A DNA stretch of 29,667 nt from NCBI GenBank assembly GCA_051859505.1, contig JBHYFN010000044.1:1-29667 (forward strand). Direction: 5' to 3'. The stretch is from JAFIEN01 sp051859505 (GTDB lineage: Bacteria > Pseudomonadota > Alphaproteobacteria > Rhodobacterales > Rhodobacteraceae). A program made the position numbers and the translations under genes. The notes under the pieces were generated by a model. It was not told the DNA's origin. It did not search any database and saw only the letters and a program-made list of their open reading frames with translations. Below are positions 28,450 to 29,667 of the stretch, in pieces (position 1 is the stretch's first letter; each line of letters starts with the position of its first letter).

Positions 28450-29667
28450 GTGTCGCGAAGCCCCTGCCGCATGATTCGGCCGTTCTGCATGTGACCGGGC
28501 AGGCGCGCTATGTGGACGATCTGCCGGTGCCGGCAGATTGCCTGCATCTGGCTTTTGGCCTCGCCCCCGTGGCGCGGGGGCGGATTGCGGGGATGGATCT
28601 TTCGGCCGTGCGCGCGGCGCCCGGGGTGCAACGGGTGATGGCCTTTGCCGATCTGCCGGGGCCCTGCGACACCTCGCCCGCCGCTCATGACGAGCCGCTG
28701 CTGTCGGACGGGACCATTCACTATCACGGCCAACCGGTCTTTCTGGTTCTGGCCGAGAGCCACCAGGCCGCACGGCGGGCGGCGGCTTTGGGCCGCGTGG
28801 ACTGCGCAGCGGAGACCCCGATCCTGACCATCGACGAGGCCATCGCGGCGGGCAGCCGGTTCGAGGACGGACCCCGGATCTGGGCCGATGGCGATGTCGA
28901 GGCGGCGCTGGCCGCAGCCCCGCAGCGGCTGACCGGGCGGATCAAGATCGGGGGGCAGGAGCATTTCTACCTCGAGGGGCAGGCCGCACTCGCCCTGCCG
29001 CAGGAGGACGGGGGGATGGTTGTCCAGTCCTCGACCCAGCATCCGAGCGAGGTGCAGCACAAGGTGGCCGAGGCGCTGGGCCTGCCGATGGGGGCGGTGC
29101 GGGTCGAGGTGCGGCGGATGGGTGGCGGCTTCGGCGGCAAGGAGAGCCAGGCCAATGCGCTGGCCGTGGCCTGTGCGGTGGCGGCGGCGGCGACGGGGCG
29201 GCCCTGCAAGATGCGCTATGACCGCGACGACGACATGGTCATCACCGGCAAGAGGCACGATTTCCGCATCGACTATGTGCTGGGCCATGATGCGGCGGGG
29301 CGGATCCTGGCGCTGGATGTGGTGCAGCATGCCCGCTGCGGCTGGTCGGCGGATCTGTCGCTCGCGGTCTGCGACCGGGCGATGCTGCATGGGGGGAACT
29401 GTTACCTTCTGCCGGCGGCGCGGATCACCTCGCATCGGTGGCGGACGAATACGGCCTCGGCCACGGCCTTCCGGGGGTTCGGGGGGCCGCAGGGGATGCT
29501 GGGGATGGAGCGGGTGATGGATCATCTGGCCCATCATCTGGGGCGCGATCCGGTGGAGATCCGGCGGGCGAATTACTTTCCCGAGGTGGAAGGGGGGCTC
29601 TGCCCCCCGCCCCTGCGGGGCTCCCCCCGGGATATTTTTGAACAAAAGAAGCAGGCTGGCTTGCCCG
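28446..29667 (+). CDS. xdhB: Xanthine dehydrogenase large (molybdopterin) subunit, cut by window edge
   Basis: Molybdenum subunit that hydroxylates hypoxanthine and xanthine to urate. First 407 residues visible of about 780. Motifs: GGQEHFYLEGQ (Q171), SSTQHPSEVQHKVAEALG, MGGGFGGKES with E233 and CDRAMLH with R311 (the catalytic Glu232 and Arg310 of R. capsulatus XdhB, offset by one), and TAFRGFGGPQG at R343. These are the XDH substrate-recognition residues, favouring xanthine dehydrogenase over aldehyde oxidase. Residues about 383-403 are encoded by a dispersed repeat that stays open in this frame. ATG 28446 overlaps the xdhA stop. Confidence 0.94.
   Translation, partial: MSVAKPLPHDSAVLHVTGQARYVDDLPVPADCLHLAFGLAPVARGRIAGMDLSAVRAAPGVQRVMAFADLPGPCDTSPAAHDEPLLSDGTIHYHGQPVFLVLAESHQAARRAAALGRVDCAAETPILTIDEAIAAGSRFEDGPRIWADGDVEAALAAAPQRLTGRIKIGGQEHFYLEGQAALALPQEDGGMVVQSSTQHPSEVQHKVAEALGLPMGAVRVEVRRMGGGFGGKESQANALAVACAVAAAATGRPCKMRYDRDDDMVITGKRHDFRIDYVLGHDAAGRILALDVVQHARCGWSADLSLAVCDRAMLHGGNCYLLPAARITSHRWRTNTASATAFRGFGGPQGMLGMERVMDHLAHHLGRDPVEIRRANYFPEVEGGLCPPPLRGSPRDIFEQKKQAGLP
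29592..29654. repeat. Dispersed palindromic element, copy 2, inside xdhB
   Basis: 63 bases: GGGGGGCTCTGCC stem, GCCCCTGCGGGGC hairpin, CTCCCCCCGGGATATTTTTG and AACAAAAGAAGCAG, nearly identical to copy 1 at 3849-3914, same strand orientation. The whole element reads without a stop in the xdhB frame; its length is a multiple of three. Confidence 0.85.

Noticed and set aside
26755..28773. 672-codon minus-strand open frame across GH5 end, xdhA and xdhB
   Set aside because: Arg/Pro/His-rich shadow translation crossing three real genes and their gaps; no family resemblance.
29592..29667. xdhB as a pseudogene broken by the repeat
   Set aside because: The element has no stop in the xdhB frame, is a multiple of three in length, and upstream active-site residues are intact.

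Overview
This window reads as chromosomal DNA of a high-GC alphaproteobacterium, most likely in the Rhodobacteraceae (Rhodobacter/Rhodovulum-like). The evidence is the short HisG with a separate HisZ, a DUF1489 protein, a class II (B12-dependent) ribonucleotide reductase, a MaeB-type malic enzyme, an XdhAB close to that of Rhodobacter capsulatus, and dispersed GGGGGGCTCTGCC...GGGATATTTT elements that I recall from this family. Genes are dense and no gap between genes exceeds about 210 bases. I saw no tRNA, rRNA, CRISPR array, transposase or phage gene.

Layout. (1) 1-3687, minus strand: nucleoside salvage operon cdd-deoA-deoB-add with stop/start overlaps of 1-4 bases; add runs off the left edge. 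Upstream of cdd is a 210-base repeat-rich gap, then a minus-strand VOC/double-cupin gene whose last codons and stop lie inside a dispersed repeat. (2) 5109-7463, plus: NADP-type malic enzyme fused to a phosphotransacetylase-like domain. (3) 7578-11442, plus: a signalling module made of a REC/HD-GYP response regulator, a secreted molybdopterin-oxidoreductase-fold protein without any cysteine, and a tripartite hybrid histidine kinase whose 5' end carries a run of nine Gs. (4) 11575-14704, plus: an iron-type ABC transporter (binding protein and fused double permease, no ATPase gene here), followed by a NikR homologue that has lost all four nickel ligands. (5) 14780-17053, minus: nrdJ. (6) 17194-17625, plus: DUF1489. 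(7) 17684-21014, minus: hisS-hisZ-hisG. (8) 21124-21333, plus: slyX-like. (9) 21449-25881, minus: dnaE followed by a lipoprotein gene. (10) 25988-26929, plus: a secreted GH5 glycosidase. (11) 27070-29667, plus: xdhA and the 5' two thirds of xdhB (cut by the right edge).

How it fits together. The cdd/deoA/deoB/add block turns (deoxy)nucleosides into bases and pentose phosphates, and xdhAB oxidises the purine bases, so both ends of the window serve purine and pyrimidine recycling. The HD-GYP/periplasmic/hybrid kinase block is probably one phosphorelay controlling c-di-GMP breakdown.

The most unusual features are: two different palindromic repeats lying in frame inside the coding regions of adjacent xdhA and xdhB; two convergent gene ends with the same 47-base double-hairpin architecture; the NikR homologue without nickel ligands; and the poly-G tract that would, with one base fewer, add a missing membrane helix to the kinase.
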